From the NCBI GenBank assembly GCA_021646415.1, contig SOEU01000001.1:248001-312000 (forward strand): DNA of 64,000 nt, read 5' to 3'. The position numbers and the translations under genes are program-made. Shown in pieces: positions 8,358 to 17,514 of this stretch; the first letter of the stretch is position 1; every line of letters starts with the position of its first letter. The notes beneath the pieces are model-generated. The model was not told where the DNA came from, did not search any database, and saw only the letters and a program-made list of their open reading frames with translations. This DNA is from Candidatus Brocadia sp. Its GTDB lineage: Bacteria > Planctomycetota > Brocadiia > Brocadiales > Brocadiaceae.

Positions 8358-10073
8358 ATGAAATGGTCGCAAACACTGATTCCCACACTGAAGGAAAGCC
8401 CATCAGAGGCAGAAATTGACAGCCATAAACTCATGATCCGTGCCGGGCTTATCCGACGGATCACGGCAGGCGCTTACGCGTATTTGCCCTTAGGCACGCT
8501 GGTCTTGAATAAAGTTATTGATATTGTGCGGGAAGAAATGAACCGGGCGGGGGCCGTTGAGGTATTCCTTCCCGCGCTTCAGCCTTTAAATCTCCTGGAA
8601 GAGAGTGGCCGCTTGAACATATTTGGTGACGACTTGATCACCTTCGAAGACCGGCATGGCAAAACGACCGCACTGGGTCCTACTCATGAAGAAATTATTA
8701 CGGACATCGTAAGAAACGAGATTAATTCCTATCGACAACTCCCCATCACGCTCTATCAAATTCAAACCAAATTCCGCGATGAAACGAGACCCCGGTTCGG
8801 AGTTCTGCGCAGCAAGGAATTTATTATGAAGGATGCCTATAGCTTTGACCTGGATTATGAGGGACTCAACAGGAGTTATAAATCCATGTACGACGCCTAC
8901 TGCCGCATTTTTGACCGGTGCGGTCTTGACTACATTGTCTGTGAGGCGGACTCTGGCGCTATGGGTGGCGACGTCTCCCATGAGTTTATGGTCCCCAGTC
9001 ATGTGGGTGAGGATGTGCTCATCCGATGTTTAAAATGCGGTTACAGCGCCAATCGTGAGCGGGCTGAAGCTGCCCCCATCCCGCGAGAAAATAACATAAC
9101 CCTGCAACCGATTAAGGAGATTTCCACGCCCAATAAGCATACTATCCAGGAAGTTAGCGACTTTTTAAAGGTAAATCCAGGCCAGTTGGTTAAAACAATG
9201 ATTTATATCTCGGATGGCCAGCCAGTTGCTGTTCTCCTGAGAGGTGACCATGAGGTCAATGAGACCAAGTTAACAAAGCTGCTTGGCCAGGAAACCGTTG
9301 CGCTTGCAGACCATACCACCATCGAACATGTCACCGGTGCGCGTGTAGGGTTTGCAGGTCCCGTAGGTCTTCAGATAAAAATCATAGCCGATCAGGCCGT
9401 ATCCATACTTCGCAATTTTGTTACGGGCGCCAACAAATCAGACGTCCATTTGTTACATGTAAATCCTGAAAGGGATTTTATAATCGACCGTGTTGCCGAT
9501 GTTCGCTATGTAACCAGAGGGGATAGGTGCCCGAAATGTAATCACGAGATCGACATCTCACAGGGTATCGAAATCGGACATGTCTTCAAACTAGGCACGA
9601 AATACAGCGATGCCCTCAAGGCAAAGTTCCTCGATACCAACGGTAAGGAAAAATCCATGATTATGGGCTGTTACGGGATCGGGGTGAATCGTATTATTGC
9701 CGCCCTTATTGAAAGGTCGCATGATGAAAATGGTATCATATGGCCAATTGCGCTAGCCCCATACAAGGTTATTATCATCCCCGTCAATGTCAACGATGCC
9801 GCCAGCATGCAAATGGCAAATCACATTTACGACGATCTCACGAATATTGCAGGCATTGAGGTATTGCTGGACGATCGGGACCAGAGGCCTGGTGTCAAAT
9901 TTAAAGACGCCGACCTGATTGGTATCCCGATAAAAATAGTTATCGGCAAGAAATTCGTTGAAACGAAAGAGCTTGAGATAAAATTAAGGAAAAGTGGCGA
10001 AACATTCCTGACTCCGCCTGATGAAGTTAGATCGAAGATCAAGCACCTGCTTGAAGTGCTGTCGAAACCGTAA
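8358..10073 (+). CDS. proS: Prolyl-tRNA synthetase
   Basis: 571 aa, standard bacterial-type ProRS, which charges tRNA-Pro and is essential for translation. Class II motifs are clear: the N-terminal catalytic region with LGPTHEEIITDIVRNEI and the motif 2 loop TKFRDETRPRFGVLRSKEFIMKDAYSF split over ~135-165. The YbaK-like editing insertion (~225-385) hydrolyses mischarged Ala-tRNA. Motif 3 is IMGCYGIGVNRIIAALIE (~432-450), and the anticodon-binding domain fills ~470-571. The ATG at 8358 follows AAGGAATAC. It starts a run with the DUF4416 gene and ndk, all on the plus strand. Confidence 0.97.
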   Translation: MKWSQTLIPTLKESPSEAEIDSHKLMIRAGLIRRITAGAYAYLPLGTLVLNKVIDIVREEMNRAGAVEVFLPALQPLNLLEESGRLNIFGDDLITFEDRHGKTTALGPTHEEIITDIVRNEINSYRQLPITLYQIQTKFRDETRPRFGVLRSKEFIMKDAYSFDLDYEGLNRSYKSMYDAYCRIFDRCGLDYIVCEADSGAMGGDVSHEFMVPSHVGEDVLIRCLKCGYSANRERAEAAPIPRENNITLQPIKEISTPNKHTIQEVSDFLKVNPGQLVKTMIYISDGQPVAVLLRGDHEVNETKLTKLLGQETVALADHTTIEHVTGARVGFAGPVGLQIKIIADQAVSILRNFVTGANKSDVHLLHVNPERDFIIDRVADVRYVTRGDRCPKCNHEIDISQGIEIGHVFKLGTKYSDALKAKFLDTNGKEKSMIMGCYGIGVNRIIAALIERSHDENGIIWPIALAPYKVIIIPVNVNDAASMQMANHIYDDLTNIAGIEVLLDDRDQRPGVKFKDADLIGIPIKIVIGKKFVETKELEIKLRKSGETFLTPPDEVRSKIKHLLEVLSKP

Positions 10074-10120
10074 GTATAAGAATTTTGTAGTTATTTTGTA
10101 ATTATCAACTTGTAACTATC

Positions 10121-10663
10121 TTGGGCCTAATCTCCAAACCAAAGCCGGTAAATTTACTTATTGGCATACTGACAAGTATTCCCGAAATCCTCAGGGAGAT
10201 TGGCAAAACACTGGAAGGATATTTTGGCCCGATAGATCTGAAAAGTGACATACTACCCTTTCATTTTACAGATTATTATACGGGGGAAATGGGCAAGGAA
10301 ATTCAGAGGCAATTTTATAGTTTTGAAAAACTCATTTCGCCCGATGAGATTGCTGCCATCAAAGTACAGACTAATACCCTGGAAGAATTCTTTGCCTCTT
10401 CAAAACAATATGCTGTGAAACGTCCCATCAATATTGACCCTGGTTACATAAATGAAAGCAGGCTTATCCTGGCTTCCACAAAGGATTTTTCACATCGTGT
10501 CTATTTGTACGATGGCATCTATGCTGAAGTAACCCTTAATTATCGCAGGGGAAAATACGAATCGTTCCCGTGGACATTTCCAGACTACAAGAGTTCCGAC
10601 TATCAAAATTTCTTCCTCCTGGTAAGGGAGCTTTATGTCAGAAAGCTCAAAAGAAAGGAATAA
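10121..10663 (+). CDS. DUF4416 family protein
   Basis: 180 aa of unknown function. The start is TTG at 10121: the frame begins GLISKPKPVNLLIGIL, matching the conserved N-terminus of the family (short basic lead, then PVKLxxG), and the first ATG lies well inside the protein. Recognisable family features are the acidic/aromatic segment (LPFHFTDYYTGEMG, ~44-57) and the RVYLYDGIYAEVTLNYRRGKY segment split across ~125-146, with a terminal FPDYKSSDY. The next gene, ndk, starts 7 bases after its stop. The family is common in anaerobes; no function is claimed. Confidence 0.75.
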   Translation: MGLISKPKPVNLLIGILTSIPEILREIGKTLEGYFGPIDLKSDILPFHFTDYYTGEMGKEIQRQFYSFEKLISPDEIAAIKVQTNTLEEFFASSKQYAVKRPINIDPGYINESRLILASTKDFSHRVYLYDGIYAEVTLNYRRGKYESFPWTFPDYKSSDYQNFFLLVRELYVRKLKRKE

Positions 10664-10669
10664 AATCTT

Positions 10670-11140
10670 ATGGAAAAGACTTTGATTATATTAAAACCAG
10701 ATGCCGTTCAGCGTCGCTTGCTGGGAAAAATCATATCACGGTTTGAGGAAAAGGGATTTCAGATCGTGGGGCTTAAAATGACCCGAATCTCAGAGGATAT
10801 GGCGAGAAAACACTATGATGTACATGAAGGTAAGGATTTTTTTGAGCCGTTGGTCAGATATACATCCTCTGCACCCGTAATCGTTATGGTGCTGAAAGGA
10901 AAGAACGCCATAGAAATTGTGAGAAAAATGATGGGTGCCACCTTTGGCTCAAAGGCAGAACCAGGCACCATTCGCGGAGATTATGCCGTTAGCAACCGTT
11001 TTAATTTGATTCACGGTTCAGATTCTCCTGCCTCTGCCGAAAAAGAGATCGGTATCTTTTTTGACAGAAAAGAACTCTTTGAGTATAACCCTGCAGACCT
11101 CGGATGGATTTATGATATGTCTACGGGAGATATTGTTTAA
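10670..11140 (+). CDS. ndk: Nucleoside diphosphate kinase
   Basis: 156 aa. It transfers the gamma phosphate from ATP to other NDPs through a phosphohistidine, keeping NTP/dNTP pools balanced. The active-site histidine is H115 in NLIHGSDS, and the family signature is complete. The N-terminal LIILKPDAV and the glycine-rich ATFGSKAEPGTIRGDY (91-105 region) bind nucleotide. It is slightly longer than E. coli Ndk (143 aa), with a short C-terminal extension. It starts 7 bases after the DUF4416 gene. Confidence 0.97.
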   Translation: MEKTLIILKPDAVQRRLLGKIISRFEEKGFQIVGLKMTRISEDMARKHYDVHEGKDFFEPLVRYTSSAPVIVMVLKGKNAIEIVRKMMGATFGSKAEPGTIRGDYAVSNRFNLIHGSDSPASAEKEIGIFFDRKELFEYNPADLGWIYDMSTGDIV

Positions 11141-11663
11141 ATGCCAAGGAATTTTAAACAAAAATTTCTTCCCCCATTAATTCCCTCACTGAGAGGGACA
11201 AACAACTATCCCCCGCTGGCGGGGGTGAAGGGGGTGGACTGGCATTGCGAAAATAGATATTTTAAGTCGCCGAAGGCCTAATTAAATACCAACGCTGGTT
11301 CAATCTTGCAGATTGAACCATATAGTTTGAATGACACCTGAGGCCTGGACTTGTGCTGTGATAAGGAATCATGCCAAATGTTTCGGTTCAATCGGGGACG
11401 ATTGAACCAGCGAAGAAGGTTGTAATAAATTCCAGAAAAAACACAGCACCCTGCATCTCCCTTTGTTAAGTGGGGCTTGAGGAAATCCCCCTTAATAAAC
11501 TAGGGGGCAAGGGGGTTGTTTTTAACAGCATTTACCGTGTATCCAAAAATTGCTGCCAAAGACAACTTAATTTAAGCTTTACTCTTTGCACACGGTAGGT
11601 GTCATCCCTTCCTGTTTTTCCCCTTTATCCCGTATTTACTCCCTGTGAACACAGGGTAAACGG
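11141..11663. other. Repeat-filled intergenic region
   Basis: No gene seen. It contains a CCCCCGC/GCGGGGG palindrome with a G-rich tail (about 11203-11237, same core as 4949), a nested fold-back element (11294-11413) and a C-run/G-run pair (about 11486-11517). It separates plus-strand ndk from a convergent minus-strand HAD gene. Confidence 0.6.
11294..11413. repeat. Nested fold-back (MITE-like) element
   Basis: Outer arms CGCTGGTTCAATC (11294-11306) and GATTGAACCAGCG (11401-11413) are exact inverse copies. The 9-bp core GGTTCAATC/GATTGAACC also forms local hairpins at each end: 11297-11319 (loop TTGCA) and 11386-11409 (loop GGGGAC). It is about 120 bp long with no coding capacity. Confidence 0.65.
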
Positions 11664-12317
11664 TCATGCCAGGAGATTCAGAATTTCTTGAGGTTTTTTG
11701 ATGAGTACCTGCGCGCCATTTTCCCGTAACTCTTTTTCCGTACGAAATCCCCAAAGTGCCCCCACCGGGAACATGCCAGCTGCTACGGCAGTCTTCATGT
11801 CGATGGCAGTATCTCCGAGATAGATAAACTTGGAGGGCGGGATATTCATGCATTTAGCTATCTCTTTTGCACCTGCGGGATCCGGCTTGAGGGGTGTAGA
11901 GTCACTCTGTCCCAGAACCATGTCAAATGTCCAATCTGACAGGAATTCAGCTACACACCGCTTTGTAAAATCGTCCGGCTTGTTTGACAGTACCGCCATT
12001 TTCATGCCATGCACCGCCAGCGCATCGAGCATTTCAGTCACTCCATCGTAGGGTCTTGTTTTTATCTTCCATCCTCGTCCATATTCCTCGCGGAACGACT
12101 GAACGCAGGCACGGATGGTTTCATCATTCCGCTTGTCCTCCGGGAGAACACGTCGTATAAGCACAACCGCACCATCACCAACCATAGAGCGATATGCAGC
12201 CATATCATGCATGGGAAATCCGTTTTTCTTTAGAACACGATTTGCGGCATTACCCAGGTCTTCCAGGGTGTCAAGAAGCGTGCCATCGAGGTCAAAGAGT
12301 ATGGCTCTGAAGTGCAT
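11664..12317 (-). CDS. Phosphoglycolate phosphatase-like HAD hydrolase
   Basis: 217 aa from the ATG at 12317, which gives the canonical start MHFRAILFDLDGTLLDT; an upstream start at 12353 adds 12 unconserved residues. HAD motif I is DLDGT (nucleophile D9, acid/base D11); motif II is the serine/threonine in MAVLSNKPD; motif III the lysine of TPLKPDPAG; motif IV GDTAIDMKTA. The helical C1 cap between motifs I and II is that of Gph-type enzymes, which remove phosphate from 2-phosphoglycolate after repair of oxidised DNA ends. Exact substrate is not provable from sequence. It stands alone, convergent with ndk. Confidence 0.85.
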   Translation of the reverse strand: MHFRAILFDLDGTLLDTLEDLGNAANRVLKKNGFPMHDMAAYRSMVGDGAVVLIRRVLPEDKRNDETIRACVQSFREEYGRGWKIKTRPYDGVTEMLDALAVHGMKMAVLSNKPDDFTKRCVAEFLSDWTFDMVLGQSDSTPLKPDPAGAKEIAKCMNIPPSKFIYLGDTAIDMKTAVAAGMFPVGALWGFRTEKELRENGAQVLIKKPQEILNLLA

Positions 12318-12691
12318 TGTATCTTCCCAGAATAATTTTGACATTCTTAGCAAAAATTCAATGAAAAAGATAGGGGCGGGGTCACCCTGCCCCTACGTTG
12401 CAATTTGCATTTTTCACCTTCCATTTTTCACTTCCGGCTTGTTCGGGCGGGAACATTCTATAGTCGGCGACAATAATTAAGATTGTTTTGATGCGTTGGA
12501 CGCACCCTACTCGGGCTTATTTGTCGCTTGACTATAAATGTTATAGGCCTGAGCAAACTAACCGTACAAATAATATTCAACATAACAAGAAATATATGAT
12601 ATACTCTCTCCTGAAACAGGTAATTATAGCCGAACATTTTAACACAAAATGCTGACAATAAACATCCCGAAATTTATAAAAACGAGGGAAA
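12318..12691. other. Divergent intergenic region
   Basis: It lies between the minus-strand HAD gene and the plus-strand CapA-like gene, so promoters for both should sit here, but I cannot single them out. An imperfect G/C-rich hairpin (about 12373-12395, GGGGCGGGGT against ACCCTGCCCC) is the only structure seen. Confidence 0.5.
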
Positions 12692-13804
12692 ATGTCCGAT
12701 ACCATTAGTATATTTATGTGCGGTGATGTAATGACGGGAAGAGGCATAGATCAGGTATTGCCTTATCCTGGCAATCCCCTTCTCCACGAATCATACATGA
12801 AAAACGCCAGGGGATATCTGGAACTAGCAGAGAGGGAAAGCGGCCGGATTCCATACCCCGTTAGTTTCTCCTCTATCTGGGGAGACGCCCTCAGCGCGCT
12901 GGAACGAATTGCGCCGGATTTGAAAATAATTAATCTGGAGACAAGTATAACAAAGAGCAATGACTATTGGAAAGGCAAGCCTGTACACTACAGGATGAAT
13001 CCCCTCAATATTCCCTGTATAACTGCGGCCCGGATTGATTGCTGTTCCCTTGCAAACAATCACACCCTTGATTGGGGGTATGCGGGTCTCGCAGAGACCA
13101 TTGAAACATTGAAGAAAGCTCATGTGAAAACTGCAGGGGCAGGTAACAATCTGAAAGAGGCAGAGACCCCGGCATTGTTAGAAGTGAAAGGAAAAGGAAG
13201 AGTAATCTTTTTCTCGTTTGGATCAGAAACAAGCGGAATACCTTTAGAATGGGCTGCTCGGAGAGACAAACCCGGTGTGAATCTCCTAAAAGATTTGTCG
13301 GACACTACCGTCTGGCATATCAGAGAACAAGTGCAGAAAGTAAAACAACGAAGAGACATTGTAATCGCCTCAATTCACTGGGGAGATAATTGGGGGTATG
13401 AAATCCCTCACGAACAAATACAATTCGCTCATATGCTCATTGATTATGCAGGAATTGATATCATTCACGGACATTCTTCACACCATGTAAAAGGAATAGA
13501 GGTTTATCAGAACAGACCTATCATCCATGGCTGCGGTGATTTTCTCAATGATTATGAAGGTATCAGTGGTTATGAATTCTTCAGGGGTGATTTGGGTTTG
13601 ATGTATTTTGCATATACGGAGCCATCGAACGGAAAGCTCATTCGTTTCCAAATGACACCAACACAAATTAAACATTTTAAAGTGAATCGGACATCGACTC
13701 CCGATACCGTATGGCTCAGAGACATCTTGAACAGGGAGGGTAAACGGTTTGGGACACGGGTAGTATTCAATAACGATAATACCTTAACACTTGAATGGGA
13801 TTAA
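12692..13804 (+). CDS. CapA/PgsA-like metallophosphoesterase
   Basis: 370 aa. The family (Bacillus PgsA/CapA) belongs to the calcineurin-like fold and is tied to poly-gamma-glutamate capsule synthesis, but many homologues are stand-alone. Metal-binding motifs are visible: FMCGDVMTGRG near the N-terminus, NLETSIT (~86-92), SLANNHTLDWG (~118-128), IASIHWGDNWGYE (~225-237) and IIHGHSSHHVKG (~258-269), then GCGDFLNDYEG. There is no signal peptide, so it is predicted cytoplasmic, unlike PgsA. No capB/capC genes are nearby, hence no claim of capsule synthesis. Confidence 0.85.
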   Translation: MSDTISIFMCGDVMTGRGIDQVLPYPGNPLLHESYMKNARGYLELAERESGRIPYPVSFSSIWGDALSALERIAPDLKIINLETSITKSNDYWKGKPVHYRMNPLNIPCITAARIDCCSLANNHTLDWGYAGLAETIETLKKAHVKTAGAGNNLKEAETPALLEVKGKGRVIFFSFGSETSGIPLEWAARRDKPGVNLLKDLSDTTVWHIREQVQKVKQRRDIVIASIHWGDNWGYEIPHEQIQFAHMLIDYAGIDIIHGHSSHHVKGIEVYQNRPIIHGCGDFLNDYEGISGYEFFRGDLGLMYFAYTEPSNGKLIRFQMTPTQIKHFKVNRTSTPDTVWLRDILNREGKRFGTRVVFNNDNTLTLEWD

Positions 13805-13847
13805 TTGCATGGTGGTAAAGAGAATTAAGACTGCCTTTTGCCCCGTT

Positions 13848-13991
13848 TTATATCTCAGACATTGCCCGTGGTCGGCCAATATGATACCCCTGGGCATAAT
13901 CCACTCCGTATTCCGTTAACAATTGCACCGTCTTTTCACATCCTACAAACTCGGCTACGATTTGCTTTCCCAGCTCACGTACTACCTCTGA
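13848..13991 (-). pseudogene. C-terminal remnant of an EAL-domain c-di-GMP phosphodiesterase
   Basis: The minus strand here translates to VVRELGKQIVAEFVGCEKTV, then QLLTEYGVDYAQGYHIGRP, ending at a TAA (13848-13850). The EFVExxE...GVDYAQGYxIGRP pattern is the extreme C-terminus of EAL domains. Upstream the frame meets a stop within ~48 codons, there is no start codon, and the catalytic EAL part is gone. It is therefore a decayed fragment left after deletion or rearrangement between the capA-like and OGG genes. Confidence 0.75.
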
Positions 13992-14340
13992 TTAAAAATC
14001 TTATCTAAACAATTGGTTTTATTATGAGCACAAATTAGTGTCAGGTATCTATAAACATACATGTCGGGATACCATACATAATCGGAATAATTACTCATGA
14101 TTTAAATTATTTATGAAAAAGCGATAGACTTGCCGCCATAAATTACCACAAGATCTTGCAATTATTGATTTATATTTAAACAACCATTCTGTGTTCCGCA
14201 TCTATATGAATTTATTTTTCAGATAACATACATTTTGCTTATTGATTTTTCATTTCCGCTTTTATAATTAAGGACATAGAAGAATTTACACATTACGAAC
14301 TTTTCACGAAAGAACCCTTTTTGATAAGTAAGGATACACT
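13992..14340. other. AT-rich intergenic region
   Basis: No gene or structured repeat recognised. It probably contains the promoter for the OGG gene, whose Shine-Dalgarno TAAGGA sits just before 14341. Confidence 0.4.
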
Positions 14341-15159
14341 TTGCCAAAAATCCGCGTAAAAGATTTCAACCTCGAATCCACACTCCTATGCGGGCAACTG
14401 TTTCGGGTATCCAGGATGGAAGACTGGTATTATGTTACTGTAAGAGACCGCATCTTTCGTGTCCGGCAGTCCATGAATCATCTGGAATTCCAGGGCATAG
14501 ACCAGAAATTCCTGATGCATTATTTTGCCCTTGACGAGCCCTATACCAGTATTTTGACACAGATAACTAAGGATACACACATTGGCGAGGCAATCAGAAG
14601 ACATTACGGTTTGCGCATTGTCCGGCAAGACCCCTGGGAATGCTTAATATCATTTCTTTGCTCTTCGGCGGCAAATATATCCAAGATAAAATTAAATCTG
14701 GAAATACTGTCACAATTCTTTGGGAAAAGTAATAAAATGAAAGGATTTGAATGGTATTCGTTTCCCAATCCTGGCACGCTAAATGACTTTGAGCGGATTC
14801 TCCTTGCAAAGACGGGTTTCCGGGCAAGATACATTAAAGCCGTCAATGATTCCGTTAGCGAAGCCTTTTTACTGTCATTAAAGGGCCTTCCCTATATTGA
14901 GGCGAAGAGGGCTCTGAAGCAGATTCCCGGTGTTGGAGATAAGATTGCCGATTGTGTCCTTCTGTTTTCCCTGGGTTTTACCGAGGCATTTCCCATTGAT
15001 ACCTGGATGAAGAAGATTCTTCAAAAACTCTATTTCAAAAATCAGGAGGTTTCTAATCAGCAGCTGCAGGATTTTGGCATAACATATTTTGGCAGGTATG
15101 CGGGATATGCCCAGCAATTTCTTTATATGCTTGCAAGAGGGTCGGTAATATTATCGTAG
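14341..15159 (+). CDS. 8-oxoguanine DNA glycosylase/AP lyase (OGG1 type)
   Basis: 272 aa with a TTG start at 14341 supported by TAAGGA seven bases upstream. An N-terminal OGG domain (~1-95) is followed by the helix-hairpin-helix GPD core. The hairpin IPGVGDKIADCVLLF carries the catalytic lysine K201 and the conserved cysteine; the loop FPIDTWM carries D220, the second catalytic residue. These match the K249/D268 pair of human OGG1, so both base excision and AP-lyase activity are expected on 8-oxoG in DNA. This eukaryote/clostridia-like OGG form is not MutM. The gene stands alone; neighbours give no operon context. Confidence 0.88.
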   Translation: MPKIRVKDFNLESTLLCGQLFRVSRMEDWYYVTVRDRIFRVRQSMNHLEFQGIDQKFLMHYFALDEPYTSILTQITKDTHIGEAIRRHYGLRIVRQDPWECLISFLCSSAANISKIKLNLEILSQFFGKSNKMKGFEWYSFPNPGTLNDFERILLAKTGFRARYIKAVNDSVSEAFLLSLKGLPYIEAKRALKQIPGVGDKIADCVLLFSLGFTEAFPIDTWMKKILQKLYFKNQEVSNQQLQDFGITYFGRYAGYAQQFLYMLARGSVILS

Positions 15160-15181
15160 AGACGTCCCGGCGGGACGTCTC
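15159..15181. terminator. Hairpin after the OGG gene
   Basis: GAGACGTCCC, loop GGC, GGGACGTCTC: a perfect 10-bp stem starting at the gene's stop codon. No T-run follows directly, and related GACGTC words recur to ~15200, so it may be a REP-like palindrome rather than an intrinsic terminator. Confidence 0.45.
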
Positions 15182-15386
15182 ATTCCCGTGAGGCGTCTCA
15201 TCTCGCTGCAACGCCTTTTTTGGTCCTCATTTGATATGCTTGAAACGTCCCAGCAAAATTTCTTCCTTACGCTGTTTGTTGTGGCTTCAAAGATGCCCCA
15301 TCGGGGCGTTTCTACATATTAGGCAATATCAGGCAGGTATTGATAATACATCTTTGATTTTCTATTTATGGATATTTTTTTCTGTT

Positions 15387-16583
15387 TTACGTAGTTGAAC
15401 TGCTCATCAAGGACTGGGCAAAGTCATATCCGAAGATAGAACACTTTTTCAAGTCTTCCTCTGAAGGGGTAAAAAGAACCTTCACCGGAGGTTGGACAAC
15501 ATTGAGTTTGAGACCTTTCAGCCGGTCTTCCATGAGCCGTGTTGCCTCTCCGCTCCATCCATAAGTGCCAAAGGTTGCACATTTCTTAAGCTTTACGTTA
15601 ACACTAAACATAACATTCATGACATCCCATAAAGGCTTTAATGCATCTCCATTTATCGTCGATGAACCCATCAAGATACCGTCGGCAGATTCAATCTCAC
15701 ACCGCATAAATTCAGGCGATACAGTAGCAGCGTCTATCAGTTTGACTTCGGTATTCATCGTAGACGCCCCTTTGGCTACTGCCTCCGCCATTTTCCTTGT
15801 GTTTCCGTACATGGACGCATATATGATCAATATCAGCTTTTTATTGGGGTTCTTTCGGGGTGTGCTCCAGTCTTTATAGGCATTAATGTATTTCCACGGA
15901 TCGGTCCGAAGGATAGGGCCGTGACTTGGGGCAATTAAACGGATATTAAGGTTTTTAATCTTTTCGATTGCCTCAAGGATTTTTTTCCTGTAAGGGCCCA
16001 TTACGTGCTCATAATAGAACTGAAAATCTTCAAAAAAGGGGTCTACCCTATCGTCAAAAAGTCGTTCATCACAAAAATGGGTTGCAAAACCATCGCAGGG
16101 AAACAATATGTGATCGTCTTCCAAATATGTAAACATGGTATCCGGCCAATGCCAGAAAGGTGCATGGATAAACTTCAGTTGTTTATTACCCAGGCTGATA
16201 CATTCACCATCTTCCACTGCCTTTCCTTTTACATCCGTGTGAATAATATTTTTCAAAAAAAGGGCTGCTGTCTTTGTGGATAGGATTTGGGCATTCGGGG
16301 CCTCTTTCAACAGGATATGTAACGCACCCGAATGATCCATTTCTGTGTGATTTACCACGATGTAACAAATATCCTTGAAGTTGATTAGCGAACGGAGTTT
16401 TTCTAAATACTCCTGAGTAAATTTCTCATGAACGCAATCGATAAGTGTGGGTTTATCAGCCTGGATGAGGTAAGAGTTGTATGTGCTTCCGAATCGAGTT
16501 TGAAATACCGCATCGAATACCCTGAGAGTAGCATTTAATACCCCGACCCAATGAATATCCTTGGTGATTTCTAAGGTTTGCAT
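15387..16583 (-). CDS. Flavodiiron protein (FprA-type O2/NO reductase)
   Basis: 398 aa. The N-terminal metallo-beta-lactamase-like domain holds a diiron site: H79, E81, D83 and H84 (NHTEMDHSG), H145 (FWHWPDTM), D164 (FPCDGF) and H221 (PSHGP). The C-terminal flavodoxin domain (~250-398) has the FMN loop ASMYGNT. Such enzymes reduce O2 to water or NO to N2O in the cytoplasm of anaerobes, fed by rubredoxin or F420H2. No C-terminal rubredoxin domain or rubredoxin gene is present here, so the electron donor is unknown. In an organism living on nitrogen oxides it would protect against both NO and O2. The ligand set is complete, so activity is expected. Confidence 0.93.
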   Translation of the reverse strand: MQTLEITKDIHWVGVLNATLRVFDAVFQTRFGSTYNSYLIQADKPTLIDCVHEKFTQEYLEKLRSLINFKDICYIVVNHTEMDHSGALHILLKEAPNAQILSTKTAALFLKNIIHTDVKGKAVEDGECISLGNKQLKFIHAPFWHWPDTMFTYLEDDHILFPCDGFATHFCDERLFDDRVDPFFEDFQFYYEHVMGPYRKKILEAIEKIKNLNIRLIAPSHGPILRTDPWKYINAYKDWSTPRKNPNKKLILIIYASMYGNTRKMAEAVAKGASTMNTEVKLIDAATVSPEFMRCEIESADGILMGSSTINGDALKPLWDVMNVMFSVNVKLKKCATFGTYGWSGEATRLMEDRLKGLKLNVVQPPVKVLFTPSEEDLKKCSIFGYDFAQSLMSSSTT

Positions 16584-16688
16584 AGCAATGGTTACTAACT
16601 GAAATAAGATAAAAAACTTAGTCTCTTCGCTTCCTAACCTGAATACGTCGGAAAAGACAAAATTCGAAACAGGAAATTCGTGAATCAG

Positions 16689-16717
16689 CCCTGTCAGGGT
16701 TTAAAACCCTGACAGGG
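16689..16717. repeat. 14-bp perfect palindrome
   Basis: CCCTGTCAGGGTTT, one A, then AAACCCTGACAGGG. This CCTGACAGGGTT family of palindromes is common as dispersed intergenic repeats. It lies between the flavodiiron start and the leuD end; it could also act as a bidirectional terminator for leuD. Confidence 0.6.
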
Positions 16718-16864
16718 TTAATTGTATTCATATTTTTGCTAAAAATATCGGAAATATTGTTGGAAGATACTAATAACAGATATATTACAAATAAGCTTCC
16801 AATTCTGCCCTTGCCCCGGTCATTGAATTGTATTTGGAACTTCGAATTTGGTTTTTGCGATTTA

Positions 16865-17353
16865 TCAAGCGTTCATCTTCTTTTTTACAAAATTCATTAA
16901 TCCCCCGGCCCTGATAATCTCCTGCATCTCCGGGGGAAAAGGCTCAAATTTAAATCTTTTTGTTGAAGTGTGATCGAGGATTTCTCCCGCTGCAAGGTTG
17001 ATTTCTATTTCATCACCTTCCTGAATCTGCTCAGCAGCCGCAGGACATTCAAAAATAGGCAACCCGATATTGATGGCATTTCTAAAGAAGATACGGGCAA
17101 AGGACTTTGCAATAACACAGGAAATCCCCGCTGCTTTGATGGCAATTGGTGCATGCTCACGGGATGAACCACATCCGAAATTATCACCAGCCACTATAGC
17201 ATCACCTCGCTTGGCCTTTTTCACAAAATCTGGATCAGCATCTTCCATACAGTGGGCAGCCAGCTCTTTTGTGTCAGTGGTATTCAGATACCGTGCCGGG
17301 ACAATCTCATCTGTATTAACATTATTTCCAAACTTCCAGCATTTACCTTTCAT
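16865..17353 (-). CDS. leuD: 3-isopropylmalate dehydratase small subunit (LeuD, archaeal/anaerobe type)
   Basis: 162 aa from the ATG at 17353, preceded by GAGG; upstream starts would add ~20 residues with no counterpart in the family. It is the swivelling aconitase domain: NVNTDEIVPARYL (~11-23), DNFGCGSSREHAP (the substrate loop, ~56-68), FARIFFRNAINIG and a terminal AGGLMNFVKKK. With LeuC it isomerises 2- to 3-isopropylmalate in leucine synthesis. Length (~163) is that of the two-subunit archaeal/anaerobe lineage, whose members include homoaconitase and related hydro-lyases, so the substrate is inferred. It is separated from leuC by the giant activase gene but on the same strand. Confidence 0.88.
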   Translation of the reverse strand: MKGKCWKFGNNVNTDEIVPARYLNTTDTKELAAHCMEDADPDFVKKAKRGDAIVAGDNFGCGSSREHAPIAIKAAGISCVIAKSFARIFFRNAINIGLPIFECPAAAEQIQEGDEIEINLAAGEILDHTSTKRFKFEPFPPEMQEIIRAGGLMNFVKKKMNA

Positions 17354-17514
17354 CATAACCTCGTTAGTTTGTAATGGCACATGCAACATGCTCCTTGCCT
17401 TGAATCCTAAAATATTATTCAAGCGTCATAAATAATTGTGCACACCGTAAATTCTTCCATTTTTATTTTCCTTTTTTCCAGTGCGGCACATTTATGTCGT
17501 TATGGTATAAATTA

